64,000 nt of DNA from Archaeoglobales archaeon (GCA_030055525.1 JASFYJ010000003.1:142446-206445), one strand, 5' to 3'. Shown: positions 53,602-63,021, counted from the first letter of the stretch. Notes: a model not told the origin generated them from the sequence alone. Made by a program: numbers and translations.

Positions 53602-54369
53602 ATGATCGTAACTTTACTCACGGACTTTGGTGATTTTTATCCAGGAGTTATGAAGGGGGTTATTTTAAGAATAAACCCTGAAGCGAGGATCGTGGATATT
53701 ACGCACTCGATCGAACCGCATAACATTCTGCAAGGTGCATTTCTACTCTACCATAGCTATAGGTACTTCCCATCTTCAGTGCATGTTGCAGTTGTAGATC
53801 CAACGGTTGGTGGAAAAAGGGATGCTATAGTCGTATTTACAGAGAGCTCGATCTTCGTAGCTCCAGATAACGGCATTTGTTTTCCATCAGCAAGAGAATG
53901 TGGTATAAAAAAGATATTCAAAATTAAAGAAGCGATTTCTGAACTTGTTGGTGAGCTTTCAAGTACTTTTCATGGAAGGGATGTTTTTGCTCCGACAGCA
54001 GCACTTTTGGCAGCTGAGAAAATGGATCTCTTAAGTGAGTATCTTGTTGAAACCACTAAAATGAAGGAAATCGAAATATTTGATTGCAAAATTGATCGTG
54101 AAACTGTTAGATGTAAGGTTGTGTACGTCGATAGATTCGGCAATTTGGTAACGAATCTAAAAAGAGAGTATGTGGATGCGAAGGGATACAGTTTTGCAGG
54201 GATAAAGTTTCCACTGAAAAGAACGTATTCAGATGTTTCCGAAGGTGACCCTCTATCACTTATAGGAAGTTTTAATACACTCGAACTAAGTGTTAGGAAT
54301 GGCAGCGCTGCTGAGATGTTGGGGATTAAGAAGGGAGGCATTGAAATCGAGCTGGAGGTTATAAAATGA
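53602..54369 (+). CDS. SAM hydroxide adenosyltransferase (DUF62 / S-adenosylmethionine hydrolase family)
   Basis: 255 residues from the ATG at 53602 (MIVTLLTDFGDFYPGVMKGV); the upstream GTG would add seven residues. The signatures are TDFG with the catalytic Asp, DITHSIEPHNILQGAF, VDPTVGGKRDA, FVAPDNGIC, STFHGRDVFAPTAALLA, and DRFGNLVTN. The enzyme splits SAM into adenosine and methionine using hydroxide. It overlaps the DUF61 gene by 4 bp. Confidence 0.93.
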   Translation: MIVTLLTDFGDFYPGVMKGVILRINPEARIVDITHSIEPHNILQGAFLLYHSYRYFPSSVHVAVVDPTVGGKRDAIVVFTESSIFVAPDNGICFPSARECGIKKIFKIKEAISELVGELSSTFHGRDVFAPTAALLAAEKMDLLSEYLVETTKMKEIEIFDCKIDRETVRCKVVYVDRFGNLVTNLKREYVDAKGYSFAGIKFPLKRTYSDVSEGDPLSLIGSFNTLELSVRNGSAAEMLGIKKGGIEIELEVIK

Positions 54370-54767
54370 ACGAAAAAACTTTTGAGAAGATGATTGAGGC
54401 TTTAAACAGGCATTTAGCCGCGAAAAGTAGAACTTTGAAAGAGATGCTGGGTGAAGAGTATCCTAAGATAAGAGCTAGGGATGGAAATGAGTACTACGTT
54501 GAAAAAGAGGAATTGAAGTTCATAGCCAATTATGTAGATGAGTGGGATTGGGACAAATTCAAAATACCGATAATACTCGAAATGACGGACTTGGGAAGCG
54601 AGAGGGTAGTTTACGTTAGAGATAAATTTCACATTAATTTTATAAAAAAAGCGTTTGGATATAATAGGTTGGTTGGTGATACACTCGTAATTTACATGTA
54701 CGAGTTGCCTTTGATAAGGAAGAAGCTCAGAACATCCACGCAGCTGATGTTTCGTGTTACACTGTAG
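54366..54767 (+). CDS. DUF61 family protein
   Basis: 133 residues. MIEALNRHLAAKSRTLKEML, YVEKEELKFIANYV and KIPIILEMTDLGSERVVYVR are typical of archaeal DUF61. Function unknown. It is coupled to the SAM hydroxide adenosyltransferase. Confidence 0.85.
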   Translation: MNEKTFEKMIEALNRHLAAKSRTLKEMLGEEYPKIRARDGNEYYVEKEELKFIANYVDEWDWDKFKIPIILEMTDLGSERVVYVRDKFHINFIKKAFGYNRLVGDTLVIYMYELPLIRKKLRTSTQLMFRVTL

Positions 54768-54779
54768 CTATTGGGTTTT

Positions 54780-55045
54780 ATATCATGGGTACCGAAAAGC
54801 ATTGTCATAGCTGAGCATGAGATTGTTGAGAACTTTATCACCTCTTCCAGAAACCCTGCAAAACCTTCTGCAATATTGGCGCTGGATTCAAGCTCTTTAA
54901 GAACACCGCTTTGAACGTATGCTATCTCACAGTTTCTGTCTATATCCTCAAAGAGGACTTCGTATATTTTGGAGATTCGGGCTGTTGTATTTTCGTGTTT
55001 ATGGTGGTGGTCATTATATTTGATTCAATGTCAGTTTCGAAGTCT
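54780..55045 (-). pseudogene. Degraded coding-like frame of unknown family
   Basis: On the minus strand a coding-like frame reads YNDHHHKHENTTARISKIYE, VLFEDIDRNCEIAYVQSG and NIAEGFAGFLEEVIKFS to about LFGTHDIKP. The part before it (DVDFETDIESN) lies in another frame, so a frameshift is likely, and no start codon is found. The 3' end runs into DUF61. I do not recognise the family. The stretch otherwise holds the promoter of rpS8e. Confidence 0.35.
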
Positions 55046-55145
55046 ACATCAAAATTTTAGTTTTAGTCGATGATTAAATTTGTCGGAAATTTTGAAAGAT
55101 TTTTTAATCGGAAGAGTTTTAAGCATGAAGAGGGAATGCACAAGT

Positions 55146-55541
55146 ATGATCTGGCACGGTAGAAGTAGAAGGAAACCAACGGGTGGACTCTATAAAGCTC
55201 ATAGAAAAAAGAGAAAGTACGAGATAGGTAGACCACAGATAGAGACTTTGATAGGCGAGAGAAAAGTTAAGAAGATCAGAGTAAAGGGAGGAAGTTTCAA
55301 GCTTAGGCTATTTTCCGAGAAGTTTGCGAACGTCTACGATCCAACACAAAAGAAAGTTGTAAGGGCAGAAATAAAAACCGTTGTAGAAAACAAAGCTCAT
55401 GTGCACTACGCTAGAAGGAACGTTATAACAAAGGGAGCAATAATCTTGACAAGCGTAGGTAAAGCTAAAGTTACAAACAGGCCAAACCAAGAGGGAATAA
55501 TAAACGCAGTGCTAATAGAGGGGGCGCAAAAAACACAATAG
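55146..55541 (+). CDS. rps8e: Ribosomal protein S8e
   Basis: 131 residues from the ATG at 55146 (MIWHGRSRRKPTGGLYKAHR), which matches the archaeal start; an upstream in-frame TTG at 55080 would add 22 residues. AKVTNRPNQEGIINAVLIEG is the C-terminal signature. It binds the small subunit. The last codons overlap a GC-rich inverted repeat. Confidence 0.95.
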   Translation: MIWHGRSRRKPTGGLYKAHRKKRKYEIGRPQIETLIGERKVKKIRVKGGSFKLRLFSEKFANVYDPTQKKVVRAEIKTVVENKAHVHYARRNVITKGAIILTSVGKAKVTNRPNQEGIINAVLIEGAQKTQ

Positions 55542-55587
55542 CGGTGACGGCGGGATAGCTGTTACCAATGCGCTACAGCGCCCCCAA
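55508..55587 (+). other. Nested inverted repeat after rpS8e
   Basis: An outer pair GGGGGCGC / GCGCCCCC encloses TAGCG / CGCTA and, further in, GTGAC / GTTAC. The outer 5' arm lies in the last codons of rpS8e. The minus strand has a tRNA D-arm-like stretch (TAGCGCATTGGTAACAGCTA) but no T arm. It might be a structured RNA, a guide-RNA-like hairpin or a processing/termination signal. Confidence 0.45.
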
Positions 55588-55654
55588 TTGTATTATGTCG
55601 ACAGAGGTATAAAACACTTTCGCCTGATGTCGAACTATTTTTTGTTTATATGTT

Positions 55655-56194
55655 TCATTTGAATCTATCCATAAACGTTTCTAAATCCACAATCTCTGCT
55701 CTAAGCACATTCTGCATATGCTTTATTGCATACTCATAATCGTAATCACTCAGGGCTTTTGTACAATCCTTAATTAATGAAATAGAGTAGTTTCTAAGCA
55801 CAGCATCGGCGGCAGTGTGCATAACGCAGATGTTCGTTGCAACTCCGCATAAGTATAGCTTTTTGATACTTAGTTCTCTTAAAATTAGGTCAAGATCAGT
55901 CGCAAAGAATGCCGAGTACCTTCTTTTCTTAACAAAGTAATCCTCTTTTTCGTAACTTAATTCGTCAACGATCTCAGCTCCTCTGGTGTTCATGATACAG
56001 TGTTTTGGCCAAATTTTGAATTCACTATCATCTTCTCTATGCCAGTCCTGAGTGAATATTATTGGAATTTTTTTTCTTGCTGCATCGATTGCACTGTTTA
56101 TTTTCCTAAACAAATCCTCAGCTCCACTTATATATAAGGAACCATCTTTATAACAGAAATCTTTCTGCATGTCTATGATCAAAAGCGCATCCAT
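55655..56194 (-). CDS. Isochorismatase-family hydrolase (nicotinamidase-like)
   Basis: 179 residues. The triad Asp (LLIIDMQKDFC), Lys (within YFVKKRRYSAFFATD) and Cys (CGVATNICVMHTAADA) is present, and the metal-binding region is IIFTQDWHREDDSEF, with the His expected in nicotinamidases. It probably converts nicotinamide to nicotinate in NAD salvage. Stands alone. Confidence 0.85.
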   Translation of the reverse strand: MDALLIIDMQKDFCYKDGSLYISGAEDLFRKINSAIDAARKKIPIIFTQDWHREDDSEFKIWPKHCIMNTRGAEIVDELSYEKEDYFVKKRRYSAFFATDLDLILRELSIKKLYLCGVATNICVMHTAADAVLRNYSISLIKDCTKALSDYDYEYAIKHMQNVLRAEIVDLETFMDRFK

Positions 56195-56240
56195 AGAAAT
56201 GCTAAGCTCAAACTTTTAATACTTTTTCTTCACTTATTAT

Positions 56241-56702
56241 ATGGATTTTACGCACATTGAGGGGGAGAAAGTAAGGATGGTAGATGTTTCAAATAAGTCA
56301 GAAGTTCCAAGAAGAGCTGTTGCTGAGGGGTTTATAAGGTTGAAAAAAGAAACTATACAGGCTATCAAGAGAAAAGAAGTTGAAAAAGGAAACGTTTTAA
56401 CAACTGCAAACATTGCTGCGATTTTAGCGGCAAAAAAGACTTCTGAGATCATACCTATGTGTCATCCTTTGCCCCTGAGTTCTGTAAGCGTTGATTTTGA
56501 AATTAGTGAAGATGGAATAAAAGTTAGATGTGAGGTAAAGACAACATCTAAAACCGGCGTTGAGATGGAAGCTTTAACGGGTGTAAGTGTAGCATTGCTT
56601 ACAATTTGGGATATGGTTAAGTCTCTTGAAAAGGATGAAAGTGGAAATTATCCTTACACTTGCATAGAATACGTTAGAGTTGTTGAAAAGTTGAAGGGAT
56701 AA
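56241..56702 (+). CDS. moaC: Cyclic pyranopterin monophosphate synthase MoaC
   Basis: 153 residues. [18 protein letters not shown] carries the catalytic region; [18 protein letters not shown] opens the protein; [20 protein letters not shown] is the classic signature with the active-site Lys downstream in [11 protein letters not shown]. It makes cyclic pyranopterin for the molybdenum/tungsten cofactor. Confidence 0.96.
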   Translation: MDFTHIEGEKVRMVDVSNKSEVPRRAVAEGFIRLKKETIQAIKRKEVEKGNVLTTANIAAILAAKKTSEIIPMCHPLPLSSVSVDFEISEDGIKVRCEVKTTSKTGVEMEALTGVSVALLTIWDMVKSLEKDESGNYPYTCIEYVRVVEKLKG

Positions 56703-56752
56703 GTTTTTGAAATTCCAGTAATGTAATTTTATCCTAAAAGGAAAATTTTTAA

Positions 56753-57361
56753 TTGGTCAACTTAGACCAGGTTTGTATGGAAACACTCTACAGCGTCTTC
56801 AGTGAGGCAGAGGATGGAGACAAGATCCTCGTAAAATTTCCGGATCTGAACTGCTTTTATCACTTTGTAAGATGGTTTGAAGATAACTTCGGTAAAGCTT
56901 TTTGGATTCTCTGGACTGATGCTGCTGTGGAAAGAATAAACCACTTGGGAAGGAAGTTTGGTCTTGAAGAGAGAGAAGGAGTTATTATTGGTTCTGGAAA
57001 AAATAGTAGGATCGTAAAGTGTTTGGACAGGCTAGATATTTATAGCGATCTATCTATAATTTTAAAAGTGTTGCCGTTGAACAAGAGGTATCTTTTATCT
57101 TTTGGTGTTGATTTTTTGACTGACTACGGACATCCAATGAGTAGATTACTAGATATAATTGTAGAACATGAGCATGGTGTGCTGATAAATGCTATTTTCA
57201 AAAAAATTCCGGAAGATCTCTATCTGTTCCATGATGTTGTTGTGGAGTTCAAGCTCAGCGAGGAAAATGTGATCAAGTACAAAGGCTACGTTGCAAAAAT
57301 AATCTATCCAATCGAGACTGGCATAGCTGAGGTTAGCGAGCCGATGAAGTTCAACCCATAA
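56753..57361 (+). CDS. Hypothetical protein, possibly degenerate RecA-like
   Basis: 202 residues from TTG, or 194 from an ATG at 56777. Strands such as KAFWILWTDAAVERINHLGR and LSIILKVLPLNKRYLLSFGV give an alpha/beta pattern like the P-loop-less KaiC-like proteins of archaea (DUF257-type), but no P-loop is seen. The function is unknown. Confidence 0.5.
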   Translation: MVNLDQVCMETLYSVFSEAEDGDKILVKFPDLNCFYHFVRWFEDNFGKAFWILWTDAAVERINHLGRKFGLEEREGVIIGSGKNSRIVKCLDRLDIYSDLSIILKVLPLNKRYLLSFGVDFLTDYGHPMSRLLDIIVEHEHGVLINAIFKKIPEDLYLFHDVVVEFKLSEENVIKYKGYVAKIIYPIETGIAEVSEPMKFNP

Positions 57362-57489
57362 TACACTTCAAAGCTAGGAACAGTGCATACTAACCAAATA
57401 CATATTAAATAGCTTTTTTGGACGGTACATGTATTCAAAGGGCTTTTTTTGAAGGAAAGTTTAAATTATTTTCCAATTAGCAGCAAAAG

Positions 57490-58995
57490 ATGTTCAAGAA
57501 AGTACTCGTAGCCAACAGAGGTGAGGTAGCGATCAGGGTAATGAGAGCCTGCAGAGAGCTGGGTATAAAAAGCGTAGCAGTTTACAGCTCAGCGGATGAA
57601 AAAGCGTTACATAGATTTTTTGCTGATGAAGCGTACTACATAGGCAAGGCAGATCCGAAGGATAGCTATCTGAATATCGAGAAGATAATAGACGTTGCAA
57701 AAAAATGTGATGCTGAAGCCATCCATCCTGGCTATGGATTTTTGGCTGAGAATCCAGAATTTGCAGATAGATGTGTCGAGGAAGGGATAATCTTTATCGG
57801 CCCATCTCCTGAAGTCTTAAGAATTGCTGGCTCGAAGGTTGACGCGAGAAAGAAGATGAAAGAGGCTGGTTTACCGACGATTCCCGGTTCTCCAGCGTTG
57901 GAAAGCTTAGAAGATGCATATAAATGGGCTGAAAAGATAGGCTACCCTGTTGCCATTAAAGCTTCTGGTGGCGGTGGGGGAATTGGTATCAGTGTAGCTT
58001 GGAATGAAAATGAACTTGAGGAAGCCTTTAGAAGATCTAAAAAGCTTGGGGAGAATTACTTCGGAGATCCAACAATTTATATGGAGAAGTATCTAAGAAG
58101 GCCAAGGCACATCGAAGTACAGATACTTGCGGATGAAAAAGGGAACGTAATATATCTTGGAGAAAGAGAATGTAGTATTCAGAGGAGACATCAAAAGATA
58201 ATAGAGGAAACACCATCTCCTGGATTGAACGAGGAACAAAGAAGAGAAATAGGGAAGTTTGCGGTTAAAGGAGCGAAATACATTGGCTATACAAACGCAG
58301 GAACATTTGAATTCCTGTATGAAGATGGACAGTTCTACTTTTTAGAGATAAATGCCCGTTTACAGGTTGAACATACTATAACGGAGATAGTTACCGGAAT
58401 AGATATTGTGAAGAACCAGATAAGGATAGCTGCTGGAGAAGAGTTGAGATACAAGCAGGAAGACGTGAAGGTTAGAGGGCATGCAATAGAGTGCAGAATC
58501 AACGCTGAAGATCCAATAACTTTTCTGCCAAGAACTGGAAGGATAGAACACTACAGAAGCCCAGGCGGTTTTGGGATAAGAGTAGATAGCGGGATACACA
58601 TGGGCTATCCTATCCCGGAAGAGTACGATTCGATGATATCCAAACTCGTAGCGTTTGGTGAAAATAGGCTTGAAGCTATAATGAGAATGCGTAGAGCGCT
58701 TTACGAGTACGTCATCGTTGGTGTTGAGACGAACATACCTTTACATCTTGCCATAATCCATGACGAGGAATTCGTAAAAGGAAATACGCATACGAGGTTC
58801 ATAGAGGAGAGGAGAATAGTTGAAAAAATAGAAGAATTTATGAAGCGTTATCAGAGAATGCAGGAAAAGCTAGATACTGTGTTCGTAGAGAGAAAGATAA
58901 GCGAAAAAGATTTGATTGCAATAGCTACAGCCATCGCTGCTGCAGAGGAAGGAATAGAGAAGAACATATGGAAAGCCATCTTTCAGCTATCATAA
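57490..58995 (+). CDS. Biotin carboxylase subunit of pyruvate (or acyl-CoA) carboxylase
   Basis: 501 residues. [20 protein letters not shown] opens the ATP-grasp fold; [14 protein letters not shown] is the ATP loop; [20 protein letters not shown] and [20 protein letters not shown] the catalytic signature. In archaea the biotin/transcarboxylase half is a separate gene (PycB), not in this window. Pyruvate carboxylase subunit A is the most likely identity. Confidence 0.9.
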   Translation: MFKKVLVANRGEVAIRVMRACRELGIKSVAVYSSADEKALHRFFADEAYYIGKADPKDSYLNIEKIIDVAKKCDAEAIHPGYGFLAENPEFADRCVEEGIIFIGPSPEVLRIAGSKVDARKKMKEAGLPTIPGSPALESLEDAYKWAEKIGYPVAIKASGGGGGIGISVAWNENELEEAFRRSKKLGENYFGDPTIYMEKYLRRPRHIEVQILADEKGNVIYLGERECSIQRRHQKIIEETPSPGLNEEQRREIGKFAVKGAKYIGYTNAGTFEFLYEDGQFYFLEINARLQVEHTITEIVTGIDIVKNQIRIAAGEELRYKQEDVKVRGHAIECRINAEDPITFLPRTGRIEHYRSPGGFGIRVDSGIHMGYPIPEEYDSMISKLVAFGENRLEAIMRMRRALYEYVIVGVETNIPLHLAIIHDEEFVKGNTHTRFIEERRIVEKIEEFMKRYQRMQEKLDTVFVERKISEKDLIAIATAIAAAEEGIEKNIWKAIFQLS

Positions 58996-59024
58996 TATTT
59001 TTAAAACTCTGACAAACTTTTTTC

Positions 59025-59201
59025 ATGTGCGAATCGAAGGTGTTTTTTAACGAAAAAATTCTGATGGAGGACGTTATTAAGCTTTTTGTTGATGGAGAAA
59101 AAGTTAAAATTTTAGATATACTTGGAAACTCGAAAGAAGTGGTTGCAAAGATAGTTGAAGTGGATCTCGTGGCACATAAAATAGTTCTGGAGGGGAGATA
59201 A
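59025..59201 (+). CDS. CooT-like small protein (nickel-binding / RNA-binding family)
   Basis: 58 residues: it starts MCESKVFFNEKILMEDVIKL and ends KIVLEGR, a small beta-barrel pattern. The N-terminal MC followed by a short strand and MEDV is typical of CooT, a Ni-binding accessory protein for carbon monoxide dehydrogenase. Its stop codon shares one base with the ATG of gap (TAATG), so the genes are coupled. A CODH link is not seen here. Confidence 0.75.
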   Translation: MCESKVFFNEKILMEDVIKLFVDGEKVKILDILGNSKEVVAKIVEVDLVAHKIVLEGR

Positions 59202-60226
59202 TGATCAAGGTTGCAGTTAATGGATTTGGAACTATAGGAAAAAGAGTCGCTGAAGCTGTAAAGATGCAAGATGACATGAAATTGATCGGTGTTACAAAAA
59301 CGAGACCAGATTTTGAGGCAAAAATTGCTGCAAAGAACTTCGAACTGTATTCGGCAATTCCTGAAAATTTGAAGCTCTTTGAAAATGCAGGAATAGAAGT
59401 AAAGGGTTCTATAGAAGATCTGCTTCAAAAAGCTGACGTTGTAGTTGATTGTAGTCCGGATAAGGTTGGTGTGCAGAATAAAAATAAATATTATACAAAA
59501 ATTTATATAAAAGCTATATTTCAGGGAGGGGAAAAGAAAGATGTTGCCGAAATATCTTTCAACGCTCTTGCAAACTACGATGCAGCTAAAGGAAAGAAAT
59601 TTGTGAGAGTAGTAAGCTGCAATACTACTGGACTTTGTAGACTGCTTTTTATCTTGAAGGAGAATTTCAAGATAGGTAGAGTTAGGGCTACGATGCTAAG
59701 AAGGGTTGTTGATCCAAAGGAGGACACGAAGGGGATCGTCAATGGTATAATGCCAGATCCTGTGAAGGCACCATCACATCACGCTTTAGATGTTAAGGCG
59801 GTGATACCTGATTTGGATATAGTAACCACAGCTTTTAAATTCCCGACTACCTTGATGCACGTACACTCACTTTGTATTAGCCTTAAGGAGAACGTTACGC
59901 CGAAAGATGTTGTAAATGTGCTGGAAAAAGAACCCAGAATATTTCTGATCTCATCCGAAGATGGCTTCACGTCGACAAACAAGATCGTCGAATTCGCTAG
60001 AGAAGTAAGAAAACGCTACGACATCTTCGAGAATGTAGTATGGGCGGATTCAATAGGCGTGGATGGCAACGAACTTTTTATAACTCAGGCGATACATCAA
60101 GAAGCAATAGTAGTACCTGAAAACATCGATGCAATCAGAGCTGCGATGAATATTGCAGAGAAGGCTGAAAGCATTGAAAAAACAAATAAGAGCTTGAAGA
60201 TAGGTGAACTAAGTAGATTTTTATAA
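59201..60226 (+). CDS. gap: Glyceraldehyde-3-phosphate dehydrogenase, archaeal type II
   Basis: 341 residues. Rossmann loop VNGFGTIGKRVAEAV; catalytic Cys about residue 140 in VVSCNTTGLCRLL; the MLRRVVDPKEDTKGIVNGIM stretch is archaeal-specific. It acts with pgk in glycolysis and gluconeogenesis. It lacks bacterial GAPDH similarity in its second half, as expected. Confidence 0.96.
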   Translation: MIKVAVNGFGTIGKRVAEAVKMQDDMKLIGVTKTRPDFEAKIAAKNFELYSAIPENLKLFENAGIEVKGSIEDLLQKADVVVDCSPDKVGVQNKNKYYTKIYIKAIFQGGEKKDVAEISFNALANYDAAKGKKFVRVVSCNTTGLCRLLFILKENFKIGRVRATMLRRVVDPKEDTKGIVNGIMPDPVKAPSHHALDVKAVIPDLDIVTTAFKFPTTLMHVHSLCISLKENVTPKDVVNVLEKEPRIFLISSEDGFTSTNKIVEFAREVRKRYDIFENVVWADSIGVDGNELFITQAIHQEAIVVPENIDAIRAAMNIAEKAESIEKTNKSLKIGELSRFL

Positions 60227-60230
60227 TTTT

Positions 60231-61061
60231 TTAATAAAAAATTGATGGTATTCGAAGTACCTCAACGCCATCTTTGTAGAGAGTTATATCTCCTCCACTT
60301 TCTGAAACTACAATGGCTATAGCTTTAGTTTCTCTTGTAATTGAAGCACAAGCAAGATGTCTTCCGCCTAATCCTGGTTTTGTCTTTACGGTTTCTGTGG
60401 CTGGAACTTCGATGTATCTCCCAGCAGAAACGATTATTCCATTCTCATCCAACACGAAGACACCATCCATCTGCGCAAACTCCATGACGCTCTCCCATAT
60501 CTCTGGATTTTTTATGTCCCGGAGCTTCTCGTCCTGACACTGAAAGGGGTTTATTATAAGTTGTTTTGATCTACTCAGAACATCTTCAACATCCCCCATA
60601 ACGAATGCTGTGCCAATCTTTTTTCCCTCTCTTCCTTTATAGGCGATGTTTAAAGCTACAGTTAAAAGAGCTCTTAGGGCTGTGGGATCAACTCTTTCGG
60701 TGCACTCCTTTAAAATTTTCATGAAGTTGCTTTTTTCCGGTTCGAAGATAAATATCGCTTTAAGAGGCTCCGTATAAACAACCACTACAGCCTTTTTTAT
60801 CTCTATCGACTTAAAATAAGTTAGAGTCGATATGTACTCGCTTATGCGGTAAGTTTGGAGATATTTCTCGAAGATCGTTATGTCACTATCGTCGGTATGG
60901 TAAACAAGGCTTTCAAGAATTGTGGCATAACTTTTGGGTGCTTGTAAAATTTCAAATGAAAAAGTATCCTCATCAACATCCTCTTTAGTGATCAGAAAAA
61001 GTAAGTCAATTCCGGATCTTTTTGCAATCTCATGAGCTGCTTCAATCATCGTCTCGAGCAT
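60231..61061 (-). CDS. Diadenylate cyclase (DisA_N/DacZ-like)
   Basis: 276 residues. The cyclase domain is at the C-terminus: DGVFVLDENGIIVSAGRYIE (usually DGA) and GLGGRHLACASITRETKAIA (usually RHR). A helical/pyruvate-kinase-like N-terminal domain precedes it, as in archaeal DacZ. It makes c-di-AMP from two ATP. The RHR-to-RHL change and DGV should be noted; archaeal relatives may share them. Confidence 0.8.
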   Translation of the reverse strand: MLETMIEAAHEIAKRSGIDLLFLITKEDVDEDTFSFEILQAPKSYATILESLVYHTDDSDITIFEKYLQTYRISEYISTLTYFKSIEIKKAVVVVYTEPLKAIFIFEPEKSNFMKILKECTERVDPTALRALLTVALNIAYKGREGKKIGTAFVMGDVEDVLSRSKQLIINPFQCQDEKLRDIKNPEIWESVMEFAQMDGVFVLDENGIIVSAGRYIEVPATETVKTKPGLGGRHLACASITRETKAIAIVVSESGGDITLYKDGVEVLRIPSIFY

Positions 61062-61115
61062 TCAGAAGTATAACAAATGGAAACAATTTTAAACTTACGA
61101 TGCCACGAGAGACGC

Positions 61116-61997
61116 ATGGTGATGGTGTCAAAAATGCTTTATGCCACAGACCTCTCACCGTACAGCAAAACCGTTGCCGAATACGCTAGAGATCTGAAAA
61201 AATTAGGGGTTGAAGAGGTTGGAATAATCTATGTTATAGATACCATTCGTTTTGAAGGTGCTTCAGGGGGTTTTGACATCTCAGCATACGTTGCCAAAGA
61301 ATTGGAAAAGGCTAGAGAAGAATATCCTAAGCTTGCAGCCACTTTTGAAAGCGCTGGGATAAAGGTTAAAACTATAGAGCCTCCTGCAGGGGATCCTGCA
61401 GCCCAGATACTAAAATATTCAAAGGATTATGATTTCATAGGTGTAGCCTCTCACGGTTATGGTGTTACGAGAGGAATTCTTATGGGGAGTACTTCGGAGA
61501 TAGTTGTAAAGAAGGCTAAAAAGCCTGTTCTGGTATTCAAATTTGCCTTTAAAGATCCAAGTGGAAAGTTGCAGGATATAGTAACGAGAACGAGCGTAGA
61601 AGACGTTGTTTTTGGTGGACCTTTAAACTTCGTAAAGTGCCATGAATGTCTATTTCAGAGAAACCTCGTAGCCTACGACTTTTCAGAGCTGGCGGAGGCG
61701 GCTTTGGAGTATGCGATATATGCAACTAAGAAGTTCGAAGGTGAAATCCACGTAGTTTATGTGGATGGCAAGAGAAGCTTGTCGGAGATCGAAGACAGAC
61801 TCAAAGGCTTGAACTACACGTTGCATGAAAGGAAAGGTTCTGTTACTGAGGAGATAATTAAAGTGAAGAACCACGTTGATGCCACTTCGATTTTTATCGG
61901 TGCACATAGAGGAAAAGGTTGGAAGGCTATAGTTGGAAGTGTAACTGAGTATGTTGTAAGACACAGTTCTGTACCTGTGTTTGTGATAAGGAAGTGA
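61116..61997 (+). CDS. Tandem UspA-domain universal stress protein
   Basis: 293 residues from the ATG at 61116; an upstream ATG adds 13. Two UspA domains: MLYATDLSPYSKTVAEYARD ... GVASHGYGVTRGILMGSTSE; and NLVAYDFSELAEAALEYAIY ... FIGAHRGKGWKAIVGSVTEY. The GxxGxxx[9]GS ATP motif is readable in both. Role: stress adaptation, ligand unknown. LeuD follows 13 bp after. Confidence 0.88.
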   Translation: MVMVSKMLYATDLSPYSKTVAEYARDLKKLGVEEVGIIYVIDTIRFEGASGGFDISAYVAKELEKAREEYPKLAATFESAGIKVKTIEPPAGDPAAQILKYSKDYDFIGVASHGYGVTRGILMGSTSEIVVKKAKKPVLVFKFAFKDPSGKLQDIVTRTSVEDVVFGGPLNFVKCHECLFQRNLVAYDFSELAEAALEYAIYATKKFEGEIHVVYVDGKRSLSEIEDRLKGLNYTLHERKGSVTEEIIKVKNHVDATSIFIGAHRGKGWKAIVGSVTEYVVRHSSVPVFVIRK

Positions 61998-62010
61998 GTT
62001 GTGAAGGAGT

Positions 62011-62508
62011 ATGAAGGCGGTAGGTAGGGTTTGGAAATTTGGGGATGACATCTCAACGGACCACATAATACCTGGAAGGTACTACCATCTGAGAAGCAAT
62101 CTTCAAGAGTTAGCTAAACATGCAATGGAAGATGCAGATCCAGAATTTACAAAGAAAGTGAGGCCGGGAGATTTTGTAGTTGCGGGCAAAAATTTTGGAA
62201 TGGGAAGTAGTAGAGAGCATGCTGCAGTTGTTTTGAAAATTTTAGGAGTTTCTGCAGTCATTGCGAAATCTTTTGCAAGAATATTTTACAGAAACGCTAT
62301 AAACGTTGGTTTGCCAGTAATTATTGCTGACACAGATAAATTAGACACGGGGGACGAGATAGAACTTGATTTCTCTGCAGGCGTCATTAGGAACCTCACA
62401 AAAAACCTAGAGTTAAAAGTTAAGCCTTTGCCTGAAGTTATGATAAAGATCTTGAACGAGGGAGGACTTGTGAATTACATAAAGAAGCACGGTGACATCA
62501 AAATTTAA
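62011..62508 (+). CDS. 3-isopropylmalate / homoaconitate-type dehydratase small subunit
   Basis: 165 residues. GDDISTDHIIPGRYYHLRSN, GKNFGMGSSREHAAVVLKIL and AKSFARIFYRNAINVGLPVI are the aconitase C-terminal swivel-domain signatures. The substrate loop RYYHLRSN would decide between isopropylmalate (leucine) and related substrates; I cannot decide. The large subunit is not in the window. Confidence 0.88.
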   Translation: MKAVGRVWKFGDDISTDHIIPGRYYHLRSNLQELAKHAMEDADPEFTKKVRPGDFVVAGKNFGMGSSREHAAVVLKILGVSAVIAKSFARIFYRNAINVGLPVIIADTDKLDTGDEIELDFSAGVIRNLTKNLELKVKPLPEVMIKILNEGGLVNYIKKHGDIKI

Positions 62509-62529
62509 TTGAAGTTAAATATTAAATTT

Positions 62530-62988
62530 TTAAATTTCTACAGGGAAGAACACGACTTCTACACCGGCATCCTTAAGAAGTTCTATACCGTTTTTGTCGG
62601 CATAATCTTTGCCGTATACAACTTTTTTTATTCCAGAATTTATTATTATTTTTGCACATGTAATACAGGGGCAATGCGTTGAATACAATGTTGCACCTTC
62701 AACACTGATACCAAATTTTGCAGCCTGAATTACAGCGTTTTGCTCAGCATGCACCCCCCTACAAAGTTCCTGTCTCTCTCCGCTCGGTACCTTAAGTTTC
62801 TCTCTCAGGCATCCAACCTCATCGCAATGCGGTAGATTTGATGGGGCGCCATTGTAACCTGTAGCCAGTATTCTTTTATCCTTAACTATCACAGCTCCAA
62901 CCTTTTGTCTTATACAAGTTGATCTACTTGCAACCACCTTTGCTATCTCCATGAAGTACTCATCAAGCGTCGGGCGTTTTAGTGTCAT
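62530..62988 (-). CDS. dCMP deaminase (ComE/Dctd type)
   Basis: 152 residues. Zinc site: HAEQNAVIQ and [20 protein letters not shown] (PCxxC). [20 protein letters not shown] opens the fold. An extra zinc knuckle-like set of Cys and His ([10 protein letters not shown] ... CRGVHAEQ) is typical of dCMP deaminases. It supplies dUMP for thymidylate synthesis. Confidence 0.9.
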   Translation of the reverse strand: MTLKRPTLDEYFMEIAKVVASRSTCIRQKVGAVIVKDKRILATGYNGAPSNLPHCDEVGCLREKLKVPSGERQELCRGVHAEQNAVIQAAKFGISVEGATLYSTHCPCITCAKIIINSGIKKVVYGKDYADKNGIELLKDAGVEVVFFPVEI

Positions 62989-63021
62989 TGGTAAAAGTGG
63001 TTGAAGCTGGATAAAAATCTT

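Noticed and set aside
55508..55587. A tRNA gene on the minus strand
   Set aside because: The acceptor-like arms pair and a D-arm-like stretch exists, but no anticodon stem or T arm can be drawn and the length is only about 66 nt.
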